Assembly (NCBI RefSeq): GCF_933775445.1
Contig: NC_065878.1
Coordinates: 8,071,395-8,135,394, forward strand
Origin: Argentina anserina
Taxonomy: Eukaryota; Streptophyta; Magnoliopsida; Rosales; Rosaceae
Direction: 5' to 3'
Length of the DNA: 64,000 nucleotides
Positions 46,655-59,176 of the stretch are shown piece by piece. The notes below the pieces were generated by a model, which ran no database searches, was not told the origin of the DNA, and saw nothing but the letters and a program-made list of their open reading frames with translations. The translations under genes and the position numbers were made by a program. Within the stretch, counting starts at the first letter, position 1; each line of letters begins with the position of its first letter.

Positions 46655-48651
46655 TATATATCTATATATAAACAAATTTGCATATACAGTTGAGAAGATT
46701 GTGGTTCGGTGCCTCCCTCGCAAAATTCTCGACCATGTAATCCCTTTCTTCTTCTTCTTCTTCTTCTTCTTCTTCTCAGCAATGAGAGTATTTGGAGCTC
46801 CAAAACGGAGCCTCACATCTCCCCAGCCATCAGGTACTCTCAATTTTCTCACTCAATTCTCTCACTTTTCCAATTTTGAATTTCACCTATGATTGTGTGG
46901 TTTGTGCGCTCTGTTTAATTCTGTGTTTTGAAATGTAGAGGGTGATGGTATTGGCTTTGCTGACTGATGCAGGTTTTGCTACGAGTATTGGACTTCAAAA
47001 GCTCTTGTTTGCTAGTTTTTATTAAGGAAAGATTAATTAAAGATTAGGTACTTGATAATTTCTCATATTTTTCGATGAAATATAACCCAATTTCAGATCA
47101 CAACACTAACAAATTGTTCACAATGCTGTACGTGAAAGTGTGAATGCCATTCACTGAGAACCGAATTGTGGTTTGGTAGGACTTGGTAGTATATATATGG
47201 CTCTATTTGGAATTCTGTAAATTGATATATTTAATTAATTACGTTTTTACTGACTGCAACCATGTCCAAAATATACGTGTTACCTCTAAAGAGAATATTA
47301 TAGGATTAGGTGATATCTGACGTGTTTATGTGATGCATGCTCTTACTCGATCTCCTCCCACAAAGGAGATAACTGGTATAGCCGGAAACTTCACCGTCCG
47401 TCGGTGCACGGGTTTATATGATCAACTTGGTCGATCCACACACTGACTTTGGTATCGTACCAAACAATCGAGTCCCGCAAAACTAGAGTATTTTGTAACT
47501 AATTATCCACAATCGTTATTGAAATTTAAACAGAAACCATATGTTTAGGAGAAAATATGTGTTTTTGAACGTTGCAATTTCAACAAGTCACAAGTCATTG
47601 ACTGAAAAATCAAACAGAATCCACCGTACCAGAAGGCTCAAACTTCGTTACTTTCTCTTTCCCTGTAAGTCTCTCCCTATCTTGTTCTTCTTAAGCTTTC
47701 ACTCATTGGAGCTAGCGAGCTATATATATGCTTTGATCAGTTTTGAATATTAATGCATGATCAGATTTTATTTCTACAGCTTCTATCTGTGCCTAACATC
47801 ACGAAGGTGTTAATTCTATTTTCTTATGTGATTAAGTTGTACCTTCAAACTTATTCAGTATTATTTCTTTATTTTTATTCTTGTTGAATGAACCTTTTGA
47901 ACGTTGAGCTCACATGTGCGTATCACGCAATTCCTGCTGCATCAATTCTTCATACATGTGATATGTGCTGTTGACCTGGAAATGTTAGGGTTTAGATGGA
48001 CTAGTTTGATGAAAATGTTGTCATCGAAAAATGGTTTGATAATAGCCCTCCTTTGGTTGAACTCGTGATGTGCTAGGGTCAATCGCTCATGCCAGTAATC
48101 AAATTAGTCAATCGAGTTGCATATATATAGTTTCGTAATTTGTTGATATGGTTCCATGTACCCTAGGTATCTGATGGTCCTCGAGACAAATCTGCCTCTT
48201 TAAATTTCTTCCTTTTGTACCTTAAGCGCGCAATAAGCACGTACAGTACTATCAGCTGCACCTATCTGACACTAATGCATTGAATCCTCAATCACAGCAC
48301 CAAGAATATACAGTATAACTATATTATGCATAGAAATAACTGCTTTACATATATAAATTGTTATTTATAATGCTGTATATTTGTTTACATATGTATTGGT
48401 TTTCAAAAATATTGATATGCAACACGTACTATGGCCTCGTTTGCTGGTGTGCCCTGCAGGCTGATTGTCTACGAAACTCAATATTCGAAGCTGATCATAT
48501 ACTGTGATAAGGGCTGGTTTTAGGAAGAATCCATAGTTTCAATCACAAATACGAAAACAAACTAGAGGCTCATTACTTCAGCTACAAGTCTGCATCGATC
48601 AGCAGGAACTTCGCTAGTCAAAAAACTACTCGGGTAGAAAGGAATAACAAA
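46655..48651. other. intergenic region upstream of the NPH3 gene
   Basis: A (TTC)n microsatellite lies at about 46745-46776. 46782-46833 has an ATG-led stretch (MRVFGAPKRSLTSPQ) ending at a good donor (CATCAG/GTACTC), which could be a leader exon but is unproven. Confidence 0.45.
46745..46776. repeat. (TTC)n microsatellite
   Basis: About ten TTC units in a row. Confidence 0.92.
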
Positions 48652-50648
48652 ATGATGGAGAAGGAACGAAGTAAAGATACATCATTGTTATGGTAAAACA
48701 ATCTTCTTACTCGTGTTCATCTCAAGTGAATTTTCTTTAACCATATTGTTTTCATTCCTTTATACTGCCTTCACATTTACTCTATTTTAGGTCATTGCCT
48801 AAGTCTGCACCAGATTTGCAACTAAATGTACGTGGTGGTCAGCGTAGTCAGCCATTAACCATGGACAAAGTAATTATCTTCTTCTACAATCCTAATCTTC
48901 TTACTATAATGAGTATAATCTAACATCTACGACTACAATATGATCTCGTTTTTTGTAACAAAATGTAGCTCATTGTATACGTACTCTTTGCCGGCCTACA
49001 TTTCCAGTTTATAACCATCTACGTACTATGCATGCAGGAGCTTCTGGCTGCAAAATCTGCCAAATTTGCTGCTAGACTGAAAGAGAATCCGCAGGAAGAT
49101 CTTTCTAACTTTTTCCAAAGTGTCCCTGCTAATCCGGAAACTATTGAGCTTGTTGCAAGATTCTATCATGGCTTTGAACTTCAAATTTGCAGTCAGAACG
49201 TTGTACAGCTCATTTGTGTTGCTGACTACTTGGAGATGACTGAAAACCACAGCAAAGATAATCTCTTAAACAAAGCTGTCTCATATTTTCATCAAAGAAT
49301 CCTCCCTAGCTGGTCTGAAGCTATCAAGGCTTTGCGATCCACGGAACAGTTATTTCAACAAGCTTTGAAGCTTGGATTAGTGGGCGACTGTTTGGAGTCT
49401 ATCGTTAGAATGGCAAAAGCTAGTCCCCAACTTCTTGGCGAACCAATAAAAAATTCAACCGCAAGTGTTGATGATAGTGATGAGGAATATGAAGTTTATA
49501 AGCCAAATGCAAGGAGAAGGCTCTTTGATTTTGATTGGAAGTCCGAGGATCTAACAACATTGTCCCTCCAGCTGTATGAGCCCCTCATGCATGGAATGAA
49601 TAAGCATGGAGTTCCACAACAGTATTTGGCTGCATCTCTTTGTAACTACACTAATAAATGGGTTTTCTGCGGAAGTGGAGACGAAGCACGCAAGAAATGG
49701 TACCAAAAGGACATCCTTGAAGCAGTTGAGAGGCTTTTCCCTGATGAAATAGGACTCCTTCCATGCACATTTTTGTTTCAAATGCTTCGACATGCTATAT
49801 ATCTGGAAGTCACATCCGACTGCAGAAATGGGATTGAGATCAGAATTGGAAAACAACTTGACCAAGCGACAGTCCAAGACCTCTTAATACCATCTCAAGG
49901 CTATTCTAAAGTACTTCAATATGATATTCAATGTGTGAGGAGGATTGTAAAGGTTTTCTATGCTAACTACGCTTCGTCAAATGTATCTGACGTAATTGGT
50001 CTAATAGCAGTGGCAGATCTCATTGAAGAATTCTTGGCTGAAGTTGCTAGTGACATAGACTTGAAGATATCCACATTTGTCGGATTAGCAGAGATGTTGA
50101 TTTCAGCATCCATGGGAGTAAAAACAAACTCAGATGGAGTGTACAGGGCAGTGACTATATATTTGGACGCGCACAAGCACATGACAAAATCAGAGCGGGA
50201 AGAAGTATGTCAAGTTTTGGACTTCCAAAAGATGTCCCCTCAAGCCTGTGATCATGCTGCCAAAAACGAATGTTTGCCATTAAGGACGGTGGTGCAGGTC
50301 TTGTTTGCGGGTCAGTTGCAGCTTCGAGACACTATCATGAAGGAGGTGCAGACTGCGGATGACAAATTAATCAGACCGGAAACTGACGAGGTGATTGCAC
50401 CAAAGCTGGAGATGCGTGAGGGGAAAATGAAATCAGAGGTGGAGAAAATGAGCAAAAAGGTGATGCAGCTAGAGAGACAGTGCAGTGTGATAAGAAAAGA
50501 GATTGAGAATAGCTCTAGCCTTATGGTGAGGAAGGAGAAAACTAGCTTGTGGAGAGAAATGAAGAGAAAATTTGGTTGCATCAGCAGCTTCCACGATTCT
50601 AATTGCCAATTGAAGAAGAAAAGGTTGCCTCCGAAACTTGGAGGGTAA
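48652..50648 (+). CDS. BTB/POZ-NPH3 family protein (NRL family)
   Basis: Three exons, 48652-48692, 48791-48869 and 49038-50648, with GT-AG borders that keep frame, giving 576 residues. The start (MMEKERSKD) is the first ATG after an in-frame stop at 48508; an extra leader exon cannot be excluded. Residues about 24-115 form a divergent BTB domain (DLQLNVRGGQ, ETIELVARFYHG, ICVADYLEMTE). The NPH3 domain spans about 204-470 (FDFDWKSEDLTTLSLQLYEP, LPCTFLFQMLRHAIYLE, MSPQACDHAAKNECLPLRTV). A coiled coil follows (about 500-535, SEVEKMSKKVMQLERQC), then a basic tail. Family members are CUL3 E3 ligase adaptors or plasma-membrane signalling proteins in phototropism and organ development. Specific function unknown. 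The frame is intact. Confidence 0.9.
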
Positions 50649-51433
50649 CATGTAGACTCTTCTCCCTTCTGTTCCATCTACTATTTATTTTGCAAATAGT
50701 CTAATTTCTTAATTAATTAAGTTTCAAACTTCACAATGGAATAATCCTCATTATTTGTAATATTCAGCATCAAGTGGTATATCTGTATAGTTCAACTGCA
50801 CCAGGGATAGAAACTCCATGGTAATAGGTAATAAAACGGAAGCAAGTAAATCTTTATCTGAAGTCTGAACTGTATACTTATGCTTACGGCGAAGGTGAGA
50901 ACTAGCTTTATATCGATCATGTTTTTGGAAATTAAAACTCAATGTACGATGGAAAGATGAGCTATGAACTTGAACAATCTATACTACATTATATTATGAA
51001 GCTTGAGAAACCATATTACAACATACAACAGGAGCAATTAATCTAAACAGCTTTAGTTAGTCTCACTTTTAATTGCCATCATGCTACTAAACACAAATAT
51101 CATGTTGTTGCAATTTACCTTGAAATCATTTCATCTCAATCCCTTTGCTGCAGTCATGATTGAAGATCACACCAGACTTCCCCATTAATCATCTCCCATC
51201 TATATAATCAATCTTTCTCTCCCTCTGTCTGTCTCGAGCTTTTTTTCCTTGTTCTTGCAAGAAAAATTAGCATATGATTCATGCCTTTCATTGCTTCATT
51301 GATGCCATTTGTTCTTGCAATGAGAAATTCAAATGGTCGCACCCCAGTAAACTAGTCCTCCTTGAAGGATATCTACAAATCATCCATTAATCACCACCAA
51401 AATTGACAATTTATGTCAATAAAATTATCAAAA
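50649..51433. other. intergenic region between convergent genes
   Basis: 3' sides of the NPH3 gene (+) and the two-TM gene (-) face each other. AT-rich; no other feature seen. Confidence 0.6.
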
Positions 51434-52000
51434 TCAAACCATTAATCTCAATGGCATTTCACTTTCTGTAGAAGCAATTGAGCCATTTGTCCTACTGTGA
51501 TCCTCCACATCTATGGCTTGATATTGTGCAGCAGCTGCCTCAGGTGCCTTTTGGGTTTGGCCTCCATTTCCATCATTACCTCCCATCACAACAACCCCGG
51601 CAAACTGCACATGGCGCTGATTGCCGCTTGGGGAATTCACAGGGGACCCTGCAGCTGATGATGCATTGGCAATCATTGCTACACTGCTGGAGGCTGGGGC
51701 CGTGGTGGCTGTGTGGCTGCTTCCTCCTCCTCCTCCACCTGCATCTGCCTTGTCATACCGGCCACTGCCATCGATTTGTGTGCAGCTATCTCCTGGCTTG
51801 AGGCACCTGTAGGCGCATGTCACGGTCCAGAAAAGCCATGGAACGGCCACAAGTATCAAACCCACAATGGGATACCATAGCTTGACTTTTTTACCTGGTA
51901 GAAGCATGTAAAGGAAAAGAAAGACTGCTCCAGCCACAATGCAGGTGAAGAAGACCGCTGAGATGATAGAGACTCTAACATCTCCTTTTCTTTCCTCCAT
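51434..52000 (-). CDS. small membrane protein with two transmembrane helices
   Basis: Single exon, 188 residues, ATG at 51998-52000, stop TGA at 51434-51436. The N-terminus is charged (MEERKGDVR). TM1 is about residues 10-34 (VSIISAVFFTCIVAGAVFLF), TM2 about 41-63 (LWYPIVGLILVAVPWLFWTV), joined by a short basic loop (PGKKVK), which predicts a hairpin with both ends on the same side of the membrane. The remaining 120 residues are low complexity, rich in Gly, Ser and Ala (GGGGGGSS, SSAAGSPVNSP), ending PLRLMV. I recognise it as the type of plant 'uncharacterised transmembrane protein' but not a named family. Open sequence continues upstream of the ATG without another ATG, so this start is preferred. 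Confidence 0.8.
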   Translation of the reverse strand: MEERKGDVRVSIISAVFFTCIVAGAVFLFLYMLLPGKKVKLWYPIVGLILVAVPWLFWTVTCAYRCLKPGDSCTQIDGSGRYDKADAGGGGGGSSHTATTAPASSSVAMIANASSAAGSPVNSPSGNQRHVQFAGVVVMGGNDGNGGQTQKAPEAAAAQYQAIDVEDHSRTNGSIASTESEMPLRLMV

Positions 52001-53156
52001 TGAAGGTGAAATCAATGTCGAATGAAAAGGGAGAGCTAGGTATAGCTCAGAGCCTTTCTTCTTGGGGGTTCTAGGTCTATTGATGTCTCTGGGTTTGGGT
52101 TTGTCTATGGATGTTTGTGTTTTGTTGCAAGGAGTTGTTGCCGTAATCGAACAAAGTGGTGGTAAGAAATTATGGGAGAAAATCCATTGGTGGAACTTGG
52201 AAGGTTTCAAAACAGTGCGGTGAAAGCGGGGCCGGTTTTTAACTGCATGCAAACACTTTGTTAATAACTGATCAACGAGTTTGGTTCATGCAGATCGAGA
52301 GAAAGGCACGTACCCTATGGTGATGGCTGGGCCAAGCCAACGATCATGTGTATATGTATTAGTGTATAATACTATCTAGTAAGCAACACGTAAGGTACGT
52401 ATACGTATGTCCAACTCATTAACCCTCGTCTCGTCTTGTCATTTTTGAACCCCTAAGCTCTTTCTTCGCATCTTATTCGGAAAGTTAATTTTGTGACAGA
52501 TTTGCTTACTGACTTTGTGGCAGTTTGCCGGAATCCAGAGCGTCGTGAAATCTTCGAATTACATGTCTGGCATATGAGCGCCCTAGCAGTCAGTTTTCAC
52601 GTCCCTGATAAGTACAAAAAACTAATATTACCAGCATTCTGATTTCTGAACAAAAAGACTCGATGTAGTTCAGGCCTCAGGGGCCTTCGAGAACCATCAA
52701 TATGTATCATCTAACTGAATGGAAGAGAACTTTAATCTCTTAAGTTGACAAAAGAAAAAAGAAACATGAATGTTAACAACAGACTTAGGTTATCATCAAT
52801 GGACCTCCGAAGTGGACCAATTTCAATTAGATGATACTGACGGGACTACAGGTATTATTCTACTGATCAGAAACAATATATGCACTTGAACAGAAACAAA
52901 TTTGGTAAATTTTATGTTCAAGTAATTGTTATTTTTATTTTGCTTCTAGCTTAGCTAAGAGGCTACATTACTAAAAGTAGTGTTGGTAAGACGATTAAAT
53001 TAAAACGAGATTTCATCTGTAATCAAATAACAACTCCAACTCAGATAACAAGAGGCTACATTATTTCTAAATTCTTACCAGAGAAAAGGCATGCGAACCA
53101 GAAACACATCATCACACAAGTCGAAAACTTGGCATCAAATACTATCACTTAAGGAA
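52001..53156. other. intergenic region
   Basis: Upstream region of the two-TM gene and downstream side of OXP1. No other feature recognised. Confidence 0.6.
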
Positions 53157-56100
53157 TTAAAGAGGAGAGCCCCATCCACCACCACCAGGAGTTAAAATCT
53201 GAAGAATTTCCCCCGACTGCACCTCAACTGTGTTCTTACCACCCAGGTATACCCTTCTCTTATCTTTTGTGATTAGGTAGTTAGCTCCACGAGACCCATC
53301 CTTCCCTCCTTTCAACCCTCTCGGAGCATGAACACGCCTCTCTGAAAGAATGCTCACTACAACTGGGCGCTTGAACTCTATTTCCCTCACAAGCCCATTA
53401 CCACCTCTATGATATCCAACTCCTCCACTGTTCTCTCTCAAGGCAAACTTGTGCAAGAGAACAGGATATCTCTGTTCAAATATTTCTGGATCAGTCATCC
53501 GGGTATTGGTCATATGACATTGAACTCCACTGGTCCCATCCCAGGATGGACCAGCTCCACTCCCACCTCCAATTGTTTCGTAATAACCAAATGTGTCATC
53601 CCCAAAAGTAAGATTATTCATACAACCCTGTGAACAAGCACAAGCCTGAAATGCAGTAAGTACAACATCAGTTATTCTCTGAGAAGTGAGAACATTACCG
53701 CCCACCACAGCAGCCTTATCACTTGGAGAGAGGAATGAACCAGGTGGAATATAGATTTTCACAGGAGCCAAACAACCTTGATTCAGAGGAATATCAACAT
53801 CCACCAAGCAGCGAAGACAGTATATAACTGCTGCAGCTGTTACAGCTTCTGGGGCATTCCAATTTCCATATACTTCAGGACTGGTTCCACTAAAGTCAAA
53901 ATTTGCTTCACCTTTAACAGAATCAATGGTCAGCTTCAGATGAATAATGGATCCATCATCCATGTAATCCTCTTCTTCAATAATGACAGAACTCTTGTCT
54001 CCAGACCTGGCTGACTGCGATAAAACTCTAGCAGCAACAGACTTGAGCATTTCTCTCACTGCTTCTTCTGCATTCAGCTGCACATAGGTCATGTAAGCTT
54101 GAACTGTTTCCAAACCATACTGCTCAATGAGCTCTTTAATAAGAGTGATTCCTCTCTGGTTTGCAGCTACTTGGGCTCGAAGATCTGATAAGTTATCTTG
54201 AAGCCTGCGAGTTCCTGGGATCTTTTGTGCCAAATCATCATAGGGGAAGCAGAGAAGTTTAGTAATTCCTTCTTCTTGAAAAATCCCCTTTTCAACAAGC
54301 TTAAATGCTTTTATAGCAGCCCCTTCTTCCCATATAGACTTGGAAAATGGTGGCATGCTTCCAGGAGTAATACCTCCGATCTCTGCATGATGCCCTCTAC
54401 TTGCCACAAAAAATACCAGCATTCCATTATCAAATACAGGTGTGATAACTGTTATATCAGGAAGATGGCTACCTCCGGCACAAGGATGATTGGTGACCAA
54501 AACATCTCCTTCATTCAAATTTTCACCCCAATAGTTGAGCTGCCACCGAACTGTACTAGACATTGCTCCTAAGTGCACAGGAACATGAGGAGCATTAGCG
54601 ACTAATCCCCCACCAGGTCCAAAGAGGGCACAAGAGAAATCTAGCCTTTCCTTGATGTTAGTTGATATAGAGGTTCTCTGCAGGGTCCTTCCCATCTGTT
54701 CGGCTATACCCATAAATCTATGATTAAAGATTGAGAGCTGCACAACATTTGCAACCTTCTCTACTACTTTCAGGGTGCTTGAAGCAGATTCAATTTCAAT
54801 TTTAATGTTACCATACTTGGTTATCATAGCTTTGCACTTAGGTTCCACTATCACAGTACTGTTCCCATTCATAATTATTGCCGGACCATCCATGACATTC
54901 CCATATCCCAGATTCTCAAGCTTGTAAAGAGGTGTTTCTTGCCACCCGTTCTCAAAATAAACCTTGTAGTTACCTTCAACTCTAGGAGAACATGATACAG
55001 ATTCCAAAGCCAGTGGCTTCAAAATGTTAGTCACTCCTACCCCTCGAACCCTAACATCATTTACTAGAATATTCCTATTCAGTAATTTAAATCCGTACTC
55101 CTGCTGGAATAGTTCCACAAAGTCCAGATCATACTTGCATTCTCCACCTTTTCGTTTCTTAACCATGATTGAGGTGTCTGTTCCTTCATATCTCAAATTC
55201 AAATATGTCTCCGTTTTTATGTTTTCATCTTTAAAACCTTGCTCTTGCAACTTTTGCTTTACTTGATTCAGTAAAGCAGCTTCCCTGTGAGATGCCTCCT
55301 GCACAGAATCCAGACTGTATACTGCAGAGTATGGTTCCTGTGCCTCTTCAACAACATCTGCCAATCCCATCCCATAAGCACTTAAGATTCCACAAAATCT
55401 GTGTATTAGTACTTCTTTCATACCCAACGACCTAGCAATTGCACATGCATGTTGAGGCCCAGCACCTCCAAAGCAAGCAAGTGCATGATCCTTTGTCTCA
55501 TGGCCCTTCATCTCAGTTAGTTGCCTTATTGGACGACACATGGTCTCATTGGCAACATTCACAAATCCCAATGCAATGTCTTCTACTGTCATGTCCTTTG
55601 CAGATGGATCCTGGCTCTTCCGATAGGAATTTATTTGCTCAGCAAGATTTTCAAATTCTTTTCTTGTTTCCTCAATATCTAAAGGCTGATCTTCATTGGG
55701 GCCAAATATTGATGGGAAATAATCAGGAATTACATATCCGAGGACTAAGTTTGCATCTGTAACAGCTAACTCCCCACCTTTGCGGTAACACACTGGACCT
55801 GGATGTGCACCCACTGATTCTGGTCCTACCCGAAAAGCTCCAAATTGGAACTTTAACTTTGATCCGCCACCAGCAGCTACAGTATTTATGTCAAGTTGAG
55901 GTGCTTGTATAATGGCACCAGCAATTTGAGTTTCCAGAACTTGTTCGTAAGTCCCAGCATAACGGCTCACATCAGTAGATGTGCCACCCATGTCAAACCC
56001 AATAAGAGGTTTCTCAGTTTCAAGCCCAAAAAGTGTTTGAGAGTAACCCACAACCCCACCAGCAGGGCCTGACAGAACAGCTTTGTGCCCTGAAAATCGA

Positions 56101-56945
56101 CTTTCTGGTGCAAGTCCTCCATCAGATTGCATAAACAAAACGTTCACCTTCCCCAGCCCTTCATCAAACTTAGACATGAACCCCGACAAGTAATCTTTGA
56201 TTACTGGAGTTAGATATGCATCAACACTAGCTGTTAGACCCCGAGGAACAGCTCGAACCATAGGTGTCAAAGCTGAGGATAAGGAAACATGTTTAAAGCC
56301 CATGCTAGCTGCTAACCTTTCAACAGCTATTTCATGTTGTGGGTAAGTGTACGAATGCATTAACACAACTGCCAAACAGCTAATTCCCTTCTCCAGCAAA
56401 CCTTTGAGTAATGGCTTTAAAGTTTCTAGATCGAGGGGCTTTACAACTTTAACCATCTCACCAGAAACCCCTTTAACTAAGGATGCAGAAGTAGAATCTT
56501 CACTGTCATGAATGAGCTCCACTCTCTCGTCAACCTCAATAACCTCCTCATAAAGGTTGGACGGTTTAGATACAGTGAGGTCAAAAATATTTGGACGAGC
56601 CTGATTACCAATCTGCAGCAAATTCCGGAAACCCCGAGTCACACAAAGAGCAATGCTTTCCCCTTTCCTCTCCAAAAGTGCATTTGTAGCAACAGTTGTA
56701 CCCATCCTTATCCACTCTATCTTGTCAGTAGGTAACTTCAAACGACGAGAAATTTTCTGCCCGGTAAATTCTTCCAAAATCCTGCGAATTCCTTCTACTG
56801 GAGCATCATCATAGTTTGATGGATCAACCGATAAAAGTTTCAAAACACGACCATCAGGCTGACCGGGGATCTGAGCATAAACATCAGTGAATGTGCCCCC
56901 TCTGTCAATGCAAAACCTGAGCTTGTTGGCATCGGCACTCCCCAT
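53157..56945 (-). CDS. OXP1: 5-oxoprolinase (ATP-hydrolysing), OXP1
   Basis: One uninterrupted coding exon of 1262 residues, ATG at 56943-56945 and TAA at 53157-53159, close to the length of plant, yeast and animal 5-oxoprolinases (about 1260-1290). It catalyses ATP-dependent opening of 5-oxo-L-proline to glutamate in the cytosol, a step of glutathione breakdown. The HyuA-like half carries the phosphate-binding DRGGTFTD (14-21), [15 protein letters not shown] and [13 protein letters not shown] (about 317). The HyuB-like half begins about residue 735 ([20 protein letters not shown]) and includes [21 protein letters not shown] and [12 protein letters not shown], ending [10 protein letters not shown]. 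All expected blocks are present and no break is seen. A leader intron is probable upstream (see 56990-57677). Confidence 0.97.
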   Translation of the reverse strand: MGSADANKLRFCIDRGGTFTDVYAQIPGQPDGRVLKLLSVDPSNYDDAPVEGIRRILEEFTGQKISRRLKLPTDKIEWIRMGTTVATNALLERKGESIALCVTRGFRNLLQIGNQARPNIFDLTVSKPSNLYEEVIEVDERVELIHDSEDSTSASLVKGVSGEMVKVVKPLDLETLKPLLKGLLEKGISCLAVVLMHSYTYPQHEIAVERLAASMGFKHVSLSSALTPMVRAVPRGLTASVDAYLTPVIKDYLSGFMSKFDEGLGKVNVLFMQSDGGLAPESRFSGHKAVLSGPAGGVVGYSQTLFGLETEKPLIGFDMGGTSTDVSRYAGTYEQVLETQIAGAIIQAPQLDINTVAAGGGSKLKFQFGAFRVGPESVGAHPGPVCYRKGGELAVTDANLVLGYVIPDYFPSIFGPNEDQPLDIEETRKEFENLAEQINSYRKSQDPSAKDMTVEDIALGFVNVANETMCRPIRQLTEMKGHETKDHALACFGGAGPQHACAIARSLGMKEVLIHRFCGILSAYGMGLADVVEEAQEPYSAVYSLDSVQEASHREAALLNQVKQKLQEQGFKDENIKTETYLNLRYEGTDTSIMVKKRKGGECKYDLDFVELFQQEYGFKLLNRNILVNDVRVRGVGVTNILKPLALESVSCSPRVEGNYKVYFENGWQETPLYKLENLGYGNVMDGPAIIMNGNSTVIVEPKCKAMITKYGNIKIEIESASSTLKVVEKVANVVQLSIFNHRFMGIAEQMGRTLQRTSISTNIKERLDFSCALFGPGGGLVANAPHVPVHLGAMSSTVRWQLNYWGENLNEGDVLVTNHPCAGGSHLPDITVITPVFDNGMLVFFVASRGHHAEIGGITPGSMPPFSKSIWEEGAAIKAFKLVEKGIFQEEGITKLLCFPYDDLAQKIPGTRRLQDNLSDLRAQVAANQRGITLIKELIEQYGLETVQAYMTYVQLNAEEAVREMLKSVAARVLSQSARSGDKSSVIIEEEDYMDDGSIIHLKLTIDSVKGEANFDFSGTSPEVYGNWNAPEAVTAAAVIYCLRCLVDVDIPLNQGCLAPVKIYIPPGSFLSPSDKAAVVGGNVLTSQRITDVVLTAFQACACSQGCMNNLTFGDDTFGYYETIGGGSGAGPSWDGTSGVQCHMTNTRMTDPEIFEQRYPVLLHKFALRENSGGVGYHRGGNGLVREIEFKRPVVVSILSERRVHAPRGLKGGKDGSRGANYLITKDKRRVYLGGKNTVEVQSGEILQILTPGGGGWGSPL

Positions 56946-56989
56946 TTCTATGGTAACAGCTCAGAGTTGAAATGCTCTTGTTACGGAAA

Positions 56990-57677
56990 CTGCAGTATGA
57001 TGACAAAAGAAACGATCAATTCCACTAATAAGTTCATCATGCAATGAATAAAAATAGTTGATTAGGATCAGCAGAGTATCTGAAATCATCCTCCCTATAA
57101 GAAAATAATAAATAGAAAAAACATGAATGATTAATTCCTCAATGCAACTCCATTAGTTACACTACTCACTGTGATTGTTTTGCGGGTTAGGAATCTACTT
57201 ATCTTGCAGTAAATACAATTCAGAATGTATCAAATGCCTCATAGATCCCCAATATCGCCTCTACAAAAGAAAACACTTTTCGACCACAAAAGTTGCATCA
57301 AAGTTGAACTCCAAGTCTGATTTTGCTTCTTTATACTTATGTTAACTGGGTAATCAATGCTTCCATATCTTATCACCTACAACCAACTTGATTCTCAACT
57401 AGTCAACTGTCCATGATTTTCCCATACCATATTTAATCAAACACTCCGCTTGTTCCAATTGAAAACATAATAATCAATTCATATCTGGTGTTTTTGCATC
57501 AGTTATTTTGAAACAGTAATAGCAGCAACACTCTAAAAGGCCCAGATTCATATTTGAGCGTATAACCAAACACGAAATAAAATCAAATTTTCGAACCCAC
57601 AGTCAAAGCAGCAGGAAATGAATAAACAAGAACAACCCACTATCAATACATGATCAACTACTGATTCAGAAACGTAC
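56990..57677 (-). other. probable 5'-UTR intron of OXP1
   Basis: On the minus strand a donor (CCACCG/GTACGTTTC, exon ends at 57678) and an acceptor (ATACTGCAG/TTTCCG, next exon starts at 56989) bracket 688 bp that contain no ORF. The exon before it would be GC-richer leader to about 57766. Inferred from splice-site sequence. Confidence 0.5.
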
Positions 57678-57766
57678 CGGTGGTCGTATGGATGCAGACG
57701 CCGGAAATCGACCAGTGGTGGGTAGTGGATACAATACAACCTCAGTTCAGCTTTTGCTAGCGTCAT

Positions 57767-58176
57767 TTATAGATATCTCACTCCCACGTGTTGCTGATTT
57801 GGCATAGTTTTTTCACTTTTAACTTCGAGTGAAAAATAAAATATAATCTCAAAAACAATTACATAAAAAATAATAAGATACAGAGGTATAAAAACATCAA
57901 TGGGCCCAATACCATTTGGTCCAAGACTCGTGACTCGTTGTAGTATTGTATTTGATAAAATAAAATAAATAAATAAACCTCAATGGCTCTTTAAAACCCT
58001 CAGATTGAGGATTACTGCAAAGATCTATGATGCTTTGAGGGAGACTACATATGACTAATATAAGAAAGAGAAATCCCCCAAGCAAGTCAAGGCAATACGC
58101 CACAAGTTATCTACGCTAAGTTTGGAGAAAGATTGGTTCTCCGTTGGTAAACATTCGATTAAGAAGAAGAGGAGCA
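57767..58176. other. OXP1 promoter side and flank of the MITE
   Basis: No other gene. The stretch before the MITE is AT-rich with no clear motif except a CCCACGTG G-box-like site at about 57782-57790. Confidence 0.45.
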
Positions 58177-58184
58177 ACAAGAAG
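58177..58184. repeat. target site duplication ACAAGAAG (left) of the hAT MITE
   Basis: ACAAGAAG before TAGGGGTGGGCA; identical to 58750-58757. Confidence 0.95.
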
Positions 58185-58749
58185 TAGGGGTGGGCACGGG
58201 ACGGGATGAGACGGGACGGGGCTCATCCCACGTCTCGTCCCACTCTTTTGAATCGGGACGGGATCGGGACGGGACGAGGGTTTTTAAGAATGCATCCCAC
58301 TCGGGATTAATCCCGGTTGGGACGGGACGGGATCGGGACGGGACAAATCCCACATTCCTATTAAGTTAAATAAAAACCTATATTTTTATTTTTTTCATAA
58401 CAAAGTAACATTTAATAATGAAATTTTAACAAAAAAATGCATATTATGTTCAAAATATTATAATTTACCATTATTATTTGATTTGATATAATTTTGGAGT
58501 TATTAAGAACATAAATTAGTTTCATTTTGATACAAATATATAAGAATTTTTAAGTTTTCATTAAAGGTGGGACGGGACGGGACGAAGCGGGATAGAAATT
58601 ATTCGTCCCACGTCCCGTCCCACTACTATGAAGCGGGACGGGATCGGGACGGGACGACCATTTTTATACCTCCGTCTCGTCCCGTCCCTATGAATTTCGG
58701 GACGAGATCGGGACGGGATCGGAATTTCCGTTTTTTATGCCCACCCCTA
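58185..58749. mobile_element. hAT-type MITE, 565 bp
   Basis: Ends TAGGGGTGGGCA and TGCCCACCCCTA form a perfect 12-bp terminal inverted repeat, and the flanks carry a perfect 8-bp duplication ACAAGAAG, the hallmark of the hAT superfamily. The interior near each end is built of GGGACGGGAT-type repeats in both orientations; the centre (58355-58560) is AT-rich. No transposase. Perfect ends and target duplication suggest a rather recent insertion. Confidence 0.95.
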
Positions 58750-58757
58750 ACAAGAAG
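58750..58757. repeat. target site duplication ACAAGAAG (right) of the hAT MITE
   Basis: Directly follows TGCCCACCCCTA. Confidence 0.95.
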
Positions 58758-59176
58758 TGCACAAAAGTCCAACTTATCACGTTGTGCTATCTGTGCAGTG
58801 TATAGTGTATACAGGTAAGATGGAGAGGGACATAGATAGGTGAGCAAAGGATGTTATGCCTTATTGCATGGATGGATGTTATCATAAGAGATATGTTCTG
58901 ATGCTACAAAAAAAACTATATTACAATAGGATTCATAGATCGTTTGTGACGGAATTACAGCCTTGCAGACAAAGGTTTTTGATCAGTTTGCATTTTCATA
59001 GATCAGCAAACGCAAGACCAGTGACTACCTTTGGCGAGAACGATTCGAGTGTCAGGAGATTGAGAGTTTGAGACCAAGCACATATAGCACATATTTATCA
59101 TGAGTCCCATATTTACAAATCACACTCCCATTCATACTTAGGGCTATACAGAACTACTCACTAATCTTGTAGGGAC
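58758..59176. other. intergenic region
   Basis: No gene or element recognised between the MITE and the AAE19-like pseudogene. Confidence 0.55.

Noticed and set aside
52001..52252. N-terminal extension of the two-TM protein
   Set aside because: The frame is open upstream but has no ATG, and the extension lacks the membrane-protein character; ATG at 52000 is used.
58567..58847. Open frames in the hAT MITE
   Set aside because: Arise from GGGACGGGAT repeats; the element is non-coding and mobile.
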